A stretch of DNA of 35,340 nucleotides from an uncultured Christensenellaceae bacterium (GTDB lineage: Bacteria > Bacillota > Clostridia > Christensenellales > Pumilibacteraceae): contig CAJULE010000020.1 of NCBI GenBank assembly GCA_910587445.1, positions 4,090 to 39,429 of the forward strand, written 5' to 3'. Under the pieces are notes generated by a model that worked only from the letters and a program-made list of their open reading frames with translations, had not been told where the DNA came from and did no database searches. How positions within the stretch are numbered: the first letter of the stretch is position 1; each line of letters starts with the position of its first letter. The position numbers were made by a program, and so were the translations under genes. This document shows, piece after piece, positions 1 through 7,540 of the stretch.

Positions 1-54
1 CGAAATATATGTCTTAGACAAAAACGGACTGCATCTTTTATAGTTCACTATTGT

Positions 55-83
55 TTGACTTTGCACGCCGAAAGTGTTATCAT
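55..83 (+). promoter_or_regulatory. Possible sigma-A promoter with no obvious gene
   Basis: TTGACT at 55-60 and TATCAT at 78-83 are separated by 17 bases, each one mismatch from the vegetative consensus. It points toward the end of the convergent ZIP gene. No reading frame with a ribosome binding site, and no terminator, follows before 277. It may be chance, or drive a small or antisense RNA. The rest of 1-276 holds nothing else I can support. Confidence 0.3.
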
Positions 84-276
84 AGCAAAGTCGTACATAA
101 TAAGCCTATCAAACAACGAGAAACCGTTTGCGTCCGACAATAATGCACGGATAAACACTGACGCTCATTGCGCCTTGAAAAATCTCGTATTCGTTTATAA
201 CAGTTCTGCTCTTTAAGGCATAAGTTAAGACAGGCGCCCGACGACAAACAAACGACCGAGACAAACGCTTCGAAAA

Positions 277-1071
277 TTATCCGAGCGCAACGTCGAGTAT
301 CATCATTACCAAAAAGCCTACGATACAGCCTACTACCGCAAGGTTTTTATGTTCGTTGGCTTCCGGTATGAGTTCGCCGCATACAACGCAGATCATTGCA
401 CCGGCACTGAAAGCAAGCGCAAACGGAAGCATTGCGCGAATTGCCGTAGCAAGGAAGAAGCCTATGATCGCGGCGATAGGTTCGACGACTCCGCTTGCCT
501 GCCCGTAGAAGAATGATTTTGCCCGACTTATTCCTTCTCGCCTCAACGGCAACGCGACCGAGACGCCTTCGGGAAAGTTTTGTATTCCTATTCCGAGAGC
601 AAGCAATAACGCGCCTATCGTGTCGCACCCCTCGACGCCGAGCGCCATTGCGCCGAATGCCACTCCCACGCTCAAACCTTCGGGGATGTTATGGAGAGTA
701 ATGGACGAAACAAGCATGATACTTCGCTTGACAGACTTACCCTTGTGCTCGTCGCCGAACTTAAGTGTTTTATCGAGCAATATGCCCGCACCCACGACAA
801 ACAACCCGCCGACCAAAAAACCTATCGCGGGCCAAAGCCACGATATGTACCCGAGTGTTTCGGAAAGCTCGATCGCGGGAGAGAGCAAAGACCAAAACGA
901 CGCGGCAATCATTACGCCTGCGGAAAATCCCATCATCAAATCGAGCACCTTTTTATTGACCGATTTGAAAAACAGAACAGTTGCCGCACCGAGAGCAGTA
1001 ACTCCCCAAGTAAACAGCGTAGCTATTAAGGCAAGCCAAACGGGAGGGATATTCGTCAAAAAATCAATCAT
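277..1071 (-). CDS. ZIP family metal (zinc/divalent cation) transporter
   Basis: A 264-residue polytopic membrane protein of the ZIP family, which moves zinc or other divalent cations into the cytoplasm. Visible family features are HNIPEGLSVG near residue 128, the second metal-binding helix with NFPEGVSVA near residue 166, and GELIPE near residue 233. The length fits bacterial ZupT-like and Gram-positive ZIP proteins. The start at 1071 is supported by AGGAGA a few bases upstream on the minus strand. It is divergent from mntP with about 100 bases between them, so one importer and one exporter share a control region. Which metal it carries cannot be read from the sequence. Confidence 0.88.
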   Translation of the reverse strand: MIDFLTNIPPVWLALIATLFTWGVTALGAATVLFFKSVNKKVLDLMMGFSAGVMIAASFWSLLSPAIELSETLGYISWLWPAIGFLVGGLFVVGAGILLDKTLKFGDEHKGKSVKRSIMLVSSITLHNIPEGLSVGVAFGAMALGVEGCDTIGALLLALGIGIQNFPEGVSVALPLRREGISRAKSFFYGQASGVVEPIAAIIGFFLATAIRAMLPFALAFSAGAMICVVCGELIPEANEHKNLAVVGCIVGFLVMMILDVALG

Positions 1072-1172
1072 ACGATTTTCTCCTGATGTATATTTATCTC
1101 TTGCATTATATTTAACAATCGAACATCATGTGATTTAAAGAACGTAAACTCCGACTTTTGCGAGGCATATCG

Positions 1173-1739
1173 ATGAACTATCTATTTTTGATTTTAATAG
1201 CCGTTTCCTTGAGTCTCGACGCTTTCTCCGTCTCGATATGCAACGGAATGGTCATGGAACTCAATGTCAAACGCAGGTTATTCATTGCCGGAACATTCGG
1301 GGCCATGCAGGGAATAATGCCGCTCATAGGCTATTTCGTAGGCTCGCTTTTCGTCGACTACATAAAACCTTACGACGGAATACTTTCCTTCGCTCTGCTG
1401 CTCATAATCGGCTTGAAAATGATAATAGACGCCGTAAAAAGCCGAAAAGAAAATTGCTCCATAGCAAAGTTTTCAATACCCACAGTGCTTGTGCAAGGTA
1501 TTGCGACAAGTATCGACGCGCTTGCCGTCGGTGTTTCTCTGCTCACCATGAACATATTGGTGTGGATAAGCGTGTCCGTAATTGCCGCAGTGACTTTTTT
1601 GCTCACTCTGCTCGCACTGCTTTTCGGCGAAAAGCTCATAGGGGTATTCCGCGGAAGAACATACATAGCCGAAATAATAGGCGGGTGCGTCCTGATACTC
1701 ATAGGGCTTAAACTGCTTTTGGAAAGCCTGCTCGGATAG
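1173..1739 (+). CDS. mntP: Manganese efflux pump MntP
   Basis: A 188-residue inner-membrane protein of the MntP (DUF204) family, which exports manganese to prevent its toxic build-up. The two halves of the protein repeat, each carrying the family motif: DAFSVS near the N-terminus and SIDALAVGVS in the middle, with acidic residues inside membrane helices. The ATG at 1173 is preferred over an in-frame TTG at 1158 because GAGG at 1162-1165 lies 7 bases before it. In many bacteria mntP is controlled by a yybP-ykoY riboswitch, but the 100-base gap upstream is too short and I see none. It lies divergent to the ZIP transporter. Confidence 0.9.
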   Translation: MNYLFLILIAVSLSLDAFSVSICNGMVMELNVKRRLFIAGTFGAMQGIMPLIGYFVGSLFVDYIKPYDGILSFALLLIIGLKMIIDAVKSRKENCSIAKFSIPTVLVQGIATSIDALAVGVSLLTMNILVWISVSVIAAVTFLLTLLALLFGEKLIGVFRGRTYIAEIIGGCVLILIGLKLLLESLLG

Positions 1740-1875
1740 AAACAATACAACCTATCGGTCCGCCGTAAAGGCTGCTTTTTTTGTTACAAAAAAACTTCTT
1801 ATACTCATAAATACGTCATTATTCGCCTATAAGATTTTGTTACAATATGGGAAGTAAAACAACCGAGGATTTGCC

Positions 1876-2187
1876 ATGAATATACAACATAAATTTAACG
1901 GCGGCACTCTGCAAATCAATCTCATCGGAGAGCTTGACGAAAGTCATGCCGAATTCGTGCGCGACAATCTCGACGAGATATTCAGAAAGCGCGCAATTGA
2001 CGAAGTGATAATCGATCTGTCCAGGCTTTCTTTCATGGACAGCACGGGTATCGGCGTACTCATCGGACGATACAAGATTTTGAATAATCGCGGAATCGGG
2101 TTAAAAATAGCCAGTCCGTCGCGTCCCGTAGACAAGGTTTTGTCACTTACCGGCATTTATAAAATAATGCCTAAAATCATTCAATAA
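1876..2187 (+). CDS. spoIIAA: Anti-sigma F factor antagonist SpoIIAA
   Basis: A 103-residue STAS-domain protein, first gene of the sigma-F switch. In the forespore the dephosphorylated form displaces sigma F from SpoIIAB; SpoIIAB inactivates it by phosphorylation and SpoIIE reactivates it. The phosphorylated serine is S56 in FMDSTGIGVLIGRYK, matching Ser58 of Bacillus subtilis. GAGGA at 1865-1869 precedes the ATG by 6 bases. It is followed after 13 bases by spoIIAB and then sigF, the order conserved in nearly all endospore formers. TACAAT at 1841-1846 may be part of a promoter, but I could not assign a sigma factor. Confidence 0.95.
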   Translation: MNIQHKFNGGTLQINLIGELDESHAEFVRDNLDEIFRKRAIDEVIIDLSRLSFMDSTGIGVLIGRYKILNNRGIGLKIASPSRPVDKVLSLTGIYKIMPKIIQ

Positions 2188-2200
2188 GCGGAGAAGTCAA

Positions 2201-2647
2201 ATGAACAACAATTATATGAACCTCAAAATTAAAGCAATAAGCTGCAACGAAGCATTCGCAAGAAGCGTTGTGGGAGCGTTCTGCGCACAGTTGAATCCGA
2301 CGCTCGACGAAATATCGGACATAAAAACAGCGGTTTCCGAAGCCGTCACCAATTGCATAGTACACGCCTACGTCTATAAAGACGGCATAATAGAAATAGA
2401 AGCAACCATTGAAGATAACCGCATACATATCGAAATTAAGGATACCGGCGTGGGTATTTCTGATATCGAGCAAGCGCGCCGTCCGTTTTTCACCACAAAA
2501 CCGGACGAAGAACGCTCGGGCATGGGATTTACCGTCATGGAATCTTTCATGGATATGCTTGAAGTTTTGCCGAACGAACCCACCGGCACAATTGTCAAAA
2601 TGTCCAAAAATTTCGATGTGAATTCAAGCGGAGCAAACCAAACGTGA
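2201..2647 (+). CDS. spoIIAB: Anti-sigma F factor and serine kinase SpoIIAB
   Basis: A 148-residue GHKL-fold protein that holds sigma F inactive and phosphorylates SpoIIAA. The N-box is visible as SEAVTN at residues 46-51, the G1 box as DTGVGI at 81-86, and the G2 box as SGMGF at 106-110; together these bind ATP and magnesium. The length matches the family. Its stop codon overlaps the GTG start of sigF by four bases (GTGA at 2644-2647), which suggests translational coupling and a fixed ratio of anti-sigma factor to sigma factor. Confidence 0.95.
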   Translation: MNNNYMNLKIKAISCNEAFARSVVGAFCAQLNPTLDEISDIKTAVSEAVTNCIVHAYVYKDGIIEIEATIEDNRIHIEIKDTGVGISDIEQARRPFFTTKPDEERSGMGFTVMESFMDMLEVLPNEPTGTIVKMSKNFDVNSSGANQT

Positions 2648-3360
2648 TCGAACAGAACGAACTGCTGGAGCTCATCAAACAAGCACAGACGGGTAGTGAA
2701 GAAGCAAAAACCAAAATACTGACCGAAAATTCCCCGCTTATAAAAAGCGTCATTCGCCGTTTTAAAAACAAAGGCGTGGAATATGAGGATCTCTATCAGC
2801 TCGGCAGTATTGGTTTTCTCAAAGCCATCAAAAATTTCTCGCCGGAGTTCGGCGTGAAATTTTCGACATACGCCGTCCCTATGGTTGCGGGCGAAGTAAA
2901 GCGTTTTCTGAGAGACGACGGCTATATAAAGGTTTCGCGCTCCACAAAATCGCTTGCGGCAAAAATCGCTTACTTCACGCAGGTATATAAAAACGAAAAT
3001 CGCACTTCTCCCAAAATAGAGGAGATCGCCGCTGCTTTCGGAATAGAAGCGCAGGAGGTTGTTTTCGCAATGGACTCGGCAAAATTTCCGATCTCCATAT
3101 ACGATAAATCCGACGACGAGCACAGTCAATCTATTTTCGAAAAGCTTGCCTCCAACGAAACATCGGACGACAATCTCGATAAGATCATTTTGAAAGACAT
3201 AATCGAAAAGCTCGACGAGCGAGAAAAGAAGATCATAGTTTTGCGCTACTTCAGAGACAAGACGCAGAGCGAGGTCGCCAGAGTTTTAAAGGTCTCGCAA
3301 GTACAGGTTTCACGCCTCGAATCCAAAATACTCGATAAACTCAAAACCGAACTTGTTTGA
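2644..3360 (+). CDS. sigF: Forespore sigma factor sigma F (SpoIIAC)
   Basis: A 238-residue sporulation sigma factor, the first compartment-specific sigma factor of the forespore. It shows region 2 motifs (DLYQLGSIGFLKAIKNF, then STYAVPMVAGEVKRFLRDDG) and a C-terminal region 4 helix-turn-helix (TQSEVARVLKVSQVQVSRLE). The GTG start at 2644 overlaps the end of spoIIAB. Length and gene order leave little doubt. A strong terminator follows directly at 3407, so this operon ends here and is separate from the spoVA genes downstream. Confidence 0.95.
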   Translation: MIEQNELLELIKQAQTGSEEAKTKILTENSPLIKSVIRRFKNKGVEYEDLYQLGSIGFLKAIKNFSPEFGVKFSTYAVPMVAGEVKRFLRDDGYIKVSRSTKSLAAKIAYFTQVYKNENRTSPKIEEIAAAFGIEAQEVVFAMDSAKFPISIYDKSDDEHSQSIFEKLASNETSDDNLDKIILKDIIEKLDEREKKIIVLRYFRDKTQSEVARVLKVSQVQVSRLESKILDKLKTELV

Positions 3361-3406
3361 TTTTTTAAAATCTTTATTCGATACTGTCATACAAACTTCA
3401 ATCCAG

Positions 3407-3433
3407 AGCGCCGCATGGCGCTTTTGTATTTTT
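3407..3433 (+). terminator. Rho-independent terminator of the spoIIA operon
   Basis: AGCGCC at 3407-3412 pairs with GGCGCT at 3417-3422 around a GCAT loop. It is followed by a T-rich run to 3433. It lies 47 bases after the sigF stop codon. Confidence 0.85.
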
Positions 3434-3461
3434 GCCGATATTTTCTTTTTAATAAACTTAC

Positions 3462-3491
3462 GGATAAAAGGCAAAAAGATTTTGCATATTA
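3462..3491 (+). promoter_or_regulatory. Sigma-G-like promoter of the spoVA operon
   Basis: GGATA at 3462-3466 and CATATTA at 3485-3491 are 18 bases apart. Known Bacillus sigma-G promoters follow GHATR, an 18-base gap, then CATWHTA; only the second base of the -35 differs. It sits between the spoIIA terminator and spoVAC, and spoVA is a classical sigma-G operon. Transcription would start near 3498. The match is by eye only. Confidence 0.5.
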
Positions 3492-3590
3492 AATACGAGG
3501 CGAAAAAAATGAATCACAGAGAACCGAAATTCGATCTATATTCCAATGCGGACGATAACGAGATCCGAGTAAAAGAAGGAGAATTGAAAA

Positions 3591-4058
3591 ATGAACAACA
3601 GTTTTGCTCAAGAGAGAAATGAAAGATATGACAAGTACGTGAAAGCCGTAACGCCTTCGACGTCTCTTCCCAAATCATTGTGGAACAGCTTTTGGATAGG
3701 CGGTTTGACCTGCTGCATAGGACAAGGCATATACGATATATTTCACGCAATATTCCCGTCGTTTTCTCAAGATATGCTCGGCAATATGGCTTCTATGACA
3801 CTCATAACAATAGCCATACTGTTTACGGGCTTCGGGTTTTACGACGTGATCGCCAGAAGAGGCGGAGCGGGCTCGTTTTTACCAATTACCGGCTTTGCAA
3901 ATGCAATGTCGAGTGCCTCCATGGAATTCAAAACCGAAGGTCTTATTTTCGGCACAAGCGTAAAACTCTTTTCGGTTGTAGGTCCCGTCGTCGTAAACGG
4001 CATAGTTTGGTCGACGGTTGCCGGGCTTATTCATCTCATAATCTTCGGGAGGATATAA
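3591..4058 (+). CDS. spoVAC: Stage V sporulation protein SpoVAC
   Basis: A 155-residue membrane protein, part of the SpoVA channel in the spore inner membrane that takes up dipicolinic acid and calcium during sporulation and releases them at germination. SpoVAC itself is described as a mechanosensitive channel. Hydrophobic helices, the conserved ARRGGAGSFLPITGFANAM segment and a C-terminal helix are visible. AAGGAGA at 3576-3582 gives a good start 8 bases later. The stop overlaps the spoVAD start by one base (TAATG). An overlapping 37-codon frame at 3509-3622 has its own GAGG, but would lose it if transcription starts near 3498, so I do not count it as a gene. Confidence 0.95.
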   Translation: MNNSFAQERNERYDKYVKAVTPSTSLPKSLWNSFWIGGLTCCIGQGIYDIFHAIFPSFSQDMLGNMASMTLITIAILFTGFGFYDVIARRGGAGSFLPITGFANAMSSASMEFKTEGLIFGTSVKLFSVVGPVVVNGIVWSTVAGLIHLIIFGRI

Positions 4059-5131
4059 TGGGCATTGTACTTCACAAGGGTGAAAATTGCGGCTTTACGG
4101 AAAAGACGATAATCCCCACGTCGAAATATCAAAGATCGACGGGAAAGCAAACGATATTCTTTGACAATCCGCCCAAAATAATCGGACGAATGTCCGTTGT
4201 CGGCGAAAAAGAGGGCAAAGGTCCTTTGAAAGACTATTTCGACAAAATAGTCAACGACGCAAAGTGGGGAGAAAAGACTTTCGAGCGCGCGGAAATAGAT
4301 ATGCTCATGACCGCAATACGCGGCTCAATCGAAAATGCGGATCTGCGCGAGGAAGACGTAAATCTGCTTATAACAGGCGATCTCTTAAACCAGCTGACAA
4401 GTTCAAGCTATGTCGCCCGCGACCTTACAATGCCGCACCTGGGGCTCTACAGCGCCTGTTCCACCATGTCGGAATCACTTGCCGTCGGCTCATCGTTCGT
4501 AAACGCAGGATATTTCGATACCGTAGTGTGCGCCACGGTAAGCCATTTCGCAACCGCGGAAAGACAGTTCAGATATCCGCTCGAATACGGCTGCCAGCGT
4601 CCGCCTTACGCTCAATGGACGGTCACGGGCGCGGGAAGCACCGTTCTTTCGGCACATGGCTCGGGGCCTCGTATTACCATGGCAACTTTCGGAAAAGTCG
4701 TAGATTTCGGCGTCAACGACCTCAACAATCTCGGCGCAGCAATGGCGCCCGCCGCAATGGCGACGCTTACCGCGCTTTTGGAAGATACGGGGTCGGAGCC
4801 CGGAGATTACGACCTGATTCTTACGGGCGACCTCGGAAAGCTCGGTTCCGACATAATGCGTGATCTCATGATAGAACAAGGGTACTTTCTCGGTCGGAAT
4901 TATATTGACTGCGGCAACATGATTTACGACGTAACGCAAAAGTGCTATCAGGGCGGAAGCGGTGCGGGCTGTAGCGCCTCGATAATAAACTCGTTCGTTC
5001 TCGACAAGCTCGAACAGGGCGATTATAATCGAATCGCATACCTTGCGACGGGTGCACTGATGAGTACGCAAAGCTGCTATCAAGGCGAAACAATACCGTG
5101 CATAAGCCACGCTGTTGTTATAGAGAGGTGA
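4058..5131 (+). CDS. spoVAD: Stage V sporulation protein SpoVAD
   Basis: A 357-residue soluble protein with a thiolase-like fold that binds dipicolinic acid on the surface of the spore inner membrane and works with SpoVAC and SpoVAE. Conserved blocks such as GLYSACSTMSESLAVGS (with the thiolase-type cysteine) and GAGSTVLSA are visible. The same frame is open further upstream to 3680, but that part overlaps spoVAC. The ATG at 4058 is the right start: it follows GGGAGG at 4047-4052 and overlaps the spoVAC stop. Length matches the family. Confidence 0.95.
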   Translation: MGIVLHKGENCGFTEKTIIPTSKYQRSTGKQTIFFDNPPKIIGRMSVVGEKEGKGPLKDYFDKIVNDAKWGEKTFERAEIDMLMTAIRGSIENADLREEDVNLLITGDLLNQLTSSSYVARDLTMPHLGLYSACSTMSESLAVGSSFVNAGYFDTVVCATVSHFATAERQFRYPLEYGCQRPPYAQWTVTGAGSTVLSAHGSGPRITMATFGKVVDFGVNDLNNLGAAMAPAAMATLTALLEDTGSEPGDYDLILTGDLGKLGSDIMRDLMIEQGYFLGRNYIDCGNMIYDVTQKCYQGGSGAGCSASIINSFVLDKLEQGDYNRIAYLATGALMSTQSCYQGETIPCISHAVVIER

Positions 5132-5135
5132 AGAC

Positions 5136-5513
5136 ATGACTGTATTTTTAAACTATTTATTGACTTATGCAACCGTTTTCGGAGTAGGCGGACTCGTATG
5201 TTCCGCCGCCCAAATTCTTGTGGTTAAAACAAAGCTCACACCGGCGCGAATACTTGTCATATTCCTGATTATCGGAATAATTCTCGAGGGCTTCGGCATA
5301 TACAAATATATTTTCGGATTCGCAAAGTCCGGAATAAGTATTCCCATAATAGGCTTCGGGGCTTCGCTCGCCAGGGGCTCTATCGAAATGGCGCGACAGG
5401 TGGGATTTCTCGGCGCATTTGCGGGAGGTCTGGTTCGCACGGCATACGGCGTAGGTGCGGCAATAGTCGCAAGCTATATCGTAACTTTGGTTTTCTCGCC
5501 GAAGTCCAAATAA
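5136..5513 (+). CDS. spoVAE: Stage V sporulation protein SpoVAE
   Basis: A 125-residue membrane protein with about four hydrophobic helices, third gene of the SpoVA set. The family segment ending in FGASLARGSIEMARQVG is visible. GAGGTGA lies just before the ATG, and only four bases separate it from spoVAD. The short form corresponds to SpoVAEb of Bacillus. Having only C, D and E, without A, B and F, is common in Clostridia, where these three are the core of the dipicolinate channel. Confidence 0.92.
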   Translation: MTVFLNYLLTYATVFGVGGLVCSAAQILVVKTKLTPARILVIFLIIGIILEGFGIYKYIFGFAKSGISIPIIGFGASLARGSIEMARQVGFLGAFAGGLVRTAYGVGAAIVASYIVTLVFSPKSK

Positions 5514-5549
5514 AAGCAACTTAAGCGGTATTCGCGCATATTAAATAGT

Positions 5550-6224
5550 ATGCCCCATACCGCATACATACGAAAAAAACGAAATCCAAAGCGTACGTTA
5601 ATTACGCTATCCGTTGTCGTCGTCGCCGTTATTGCCGCCGCAATAACGCATTTTGTCGTAAACGTAAATCCGATAATCGAAACGGTAATCGGCGAGGAGG
5701 CAAAACACTCTACGACGATCATAATAAACGAGTCCGTAAAAGCGGCGATCGGCGCCGAGGTGGACTACGACGACATCATCGAAATATCGCGAGACGGGGA
5801 AAACAACATAAAATCCCTGTCCGTAAACACGATACTCATAAATTCGATAGCTTTGGATACGACTCTTATCGCGCAATCGCGCTTGAAATCAGTCGGAGAA
5901 ATACCCGTAAACGTACCCATAGGCACGCTCAGCGGCATAACTTTTCTCGGCGGAACGGGTCCGTCCGTGAATATTCGCTGCCTTCCAATAGGATCCGTAG
6001 TCATATCGTACAAGTCGGTATTCCAAGCAGCAGGCATAAACAACACACTGCACACTATAACAATGATTGCGGACGTTTCGGTAAACGTCATAGTCCCCGG
6101 TCTTACCAAGACGGTAAGCCTTCGAACCGAGATTCCTTTGGTAAATACGATTATCGTAGGAGCCGTTCCCGATACATATCTGCAATCGAATCTGCTCGAC
6201 GAAATGCTGAATCTCATACCTTAA
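5550..6224 (+). CDS. yunB: Sporulation protein YunB
   Basis: A 224-residue YunB family protein with one N-terminal membrane segment at about residues 16-36 and an otherwise beta-rich domain. YunB is a mother-cell (sigma-E) sporulation protein in Bacillus, needed for efficient spore formation; its molecular role is not defined. Family-like segments include a conserved NINPI/NVNPI-type stretch after the membrane helix and the GNRIPVKIPIG-type segment, here GEIPVNVPIG. No clear ribosome binding site precedes the ATG at 5550. CATATTA at 5537-5543 resembles a sporulation -10 box, but is too close to leave room for one, so start and promoter are uncertain. Confidence 0.85.
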   Translation: MPHTAYIRKKRNPKRTLITLSVVVVAVIAAAITHFVVNVNPIIETVIGEEAKHSTTIIINESVKAAIGAEVDYDDIIEISRDGENNIKSLSVNTILINSIALDTTLIAQSRLKSVGEIPVNVPIGTLSGITFLGGTGPSVNIRCLPIGSVVISYKSVFQAAGINNTLHTITMIADVSVNVIVPGLTKTVSLRTEIPLVNTIIVGAVPDTYLQSNLLDEMLNLIP

Positions 6225-6229
6225 AACAG

Positions 6230-6258
6230 TTGATTTTATCTTTGATTTGTGGTACAAT
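6230..6258 (+). promoter_or_regulatory. Promoter of the pheST T-box transcript
   Basis: TTGATT at 6230-6235 and TACAAT at 6253-6258 are spaced 17 bases apart. Transcription would start near 6265, just ahead of T-box stem I. Confidence 0.7.
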
Positions 6259-6264
6259 AACTAA

Positions 6265-6499
6265 AATTGCAAATGCGTTATGACCGCAACACAAGACAGA
6301 CGCAACCACAGAGATTGTCGGCAGCTGAAAAGACAAACGCGTCGGAATATTCATTGCGGCAGCAGACTCTTTGAAAACGAGTAGGAGAGTACGGCAGCTA
6401 CGTTATAGCTTTTAACGAGGCACATATATGTGCGAATTTGGGTGGTACCGCGTTTTTAACGTCCCGAAGAGTTTTGTTTGCTCATCGGGATTTATTTTT
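6265..6499 (+). promoter_or_regulatory. T-box riboswitch, phenylalanine specific
   Basis: This leader senses uncharged tRNA-Phe and lets transcription pass into pheST only when charged tRNA is scarce. The T-box itself is TGGGTGGTACCGCG at 6439-6452, whose TGGT pairs with the tRNA acceptor end. The base of stem I is CCGCAA at 6284-6289 with TTGCGG at 6354-6359. Immediately 5' of the latter is TTC (6350-6352) followed by A, the expected place and context for a specifier codon; UUC is Phe. The terminator stem is TCCCGA at 6462-6467 with TCGGGA at 6485-6490, then a T-rich run. Confidence 0.95.
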
Positions 6500-6509
6500 C
6501 GGAGGTTAT

Positions 6510-7529
6510 ATGGAAGAACAGCTTAACAAATTGGTTTCCGATTGCACGGCGCAAATTTCGTCTGCCGCAAATCGTAAAGAACTAAGCGACATCAAGGTCC
6601 GTGTTCTCGGTAAGAGCGGAGAGCTTACCGCGCTTTTGAGAAACCTTAAGGATCTGCCGAGCGAAGAGCGCCCCGAAGCGGGCAAGCACATGAACATTGC
6701 TCGCGCCGCTCTCGAAGAGAAGTTTGCCGAGAAATTCGCTTCTCTGCGTGAAGAAGAAGTGGCGGCTCGTCTTGCTTCGGAAAAAATCGATATCACGATC
6801 GACAAGCCCAAACGCGATATAGGTTGCCTTCATCCTTTAAGCAGCGTACGCAACCGCATAATCGATTTCTTTGTTTCACTCGGCTTCATCGTGACGGACA
6901 GTCCCGAGATAGAGACGGATTACTATAATTTCGAGGCTCTGAACACGCCTGCCGATCATCCCGCTCGAGACGTTCAAGACACATTCTATATAACCGATCA
7001 CATTCTGCTGCGCTCGCAAACTTCCACCGGTCAAATCAGAACCATGGAAAAAATCAAGCCGCCGATAAAGATGATTTCGCCGGGAAGAGTCTACCGCTCC
7101 GACGACATAGACGCCACTCATTCGCCGATGTTTCACCAGATAGAAGGGCTTGTGGTCGACAAAAATATTACGATGTGCGACCTCAAAGGCATACTCGATA
7201 TGTTTGCTCAATACTTTTTCGGCGAACAGTGCAAAACGCGTTTCCGCCCGTCATACTTTCCGTTTACAGAGCCCAGCGTCGAAGTCGACGCGACTTGCAA
7301 TCATTGCCACGGCAGCGGCTGTCGCGTATGCAAGGGCACGGGATGGATAGAGATACTCGGAGCGGGAATGGTAAACCGCAATGTCCTTTCGGGTTGCGGA
7401 ATCGATCCCGACGAATATACGGGTTTTGCCTTCGGCATGGGACTCGACCGCATAACCAACATAATTCATAAAACAGATATGAGAGCCGTTTTCGAAAACG
7501 ACATTCGCTTTTTAAAGCAGTTTAAGTAA
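6510..7529 (+). CDS. pheS: Phenylalanyl-tRNA synthetase alpha subunit
   Basis: A 339-residue class II aminoacyl-tRNA synthetase subunit that forms an alpha2-beta2 enzyme with PheT and attaches phenylalanine to its tRNA. The N-terminal coiled-coil tRNA-binding arm spans about residues 1-90. The catalytic domain follows, with motif 2 around SPGRVYRSDDIDATHSPMFH and motif 3 near the end (GFAFGMGLDRI). The frame is open upstream to 6438, but that part is the T-box leader. The ATG at 6510, just after GGAGG at 6501-6505, is the start. Controlled by the T-box. Confidence 0.97.
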   Translation: MEEQLNKLVSDCTAQISSAANRKELSDIKVRVLGKSGELTALLRNLKDLPSEERPEAGKHMNIARAALEEKFAEKFASLREEEVAARLASEKIDITIDKPKRDIGCLHPLSSVRNRIIDFFVSLGFIVTDSPEIETDYYNFEALNTPADHPARDVQDTFYITDHILLRSQTSTGQIRTMEKIKPPIKMISPGRVYRSDDIDATHSPMFHQIEGLVVDKNITMCDLKGILDMFAQYFFGEQCKTRFRPSYFPFTEPSVEVDATCNHCHGSGCRVCKGTGWIEILGAGMVNRNVLSGCGIDPDEYTGFAFGMGLDRITNIIHKTDMRAVFENDIRFLKQFK

Positions 7530-7540
7530 GGAGAAGCAAC

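Noticed and set aside
620..1138. Long plus-strand frames opposite the ZIP gene
   Set aside because: They are shadows of a clear minus-strand gene with conserved motifs and have no ribosome binding sites.
1072..1172. yybP-ykoY manganese riboswitch upstream of mntP
   Set aside because: The gap to the divergent gene is only about 100 bases and no matching hairpins are visible.
3509..3622. 37-codon frame before spoVAC with its own GAGG
   Set aside because: A transcript from the sigma-G-like promoter would start at about 3498, inside the GAGG, and the frame overlaps spoVAC; no recognisable product.
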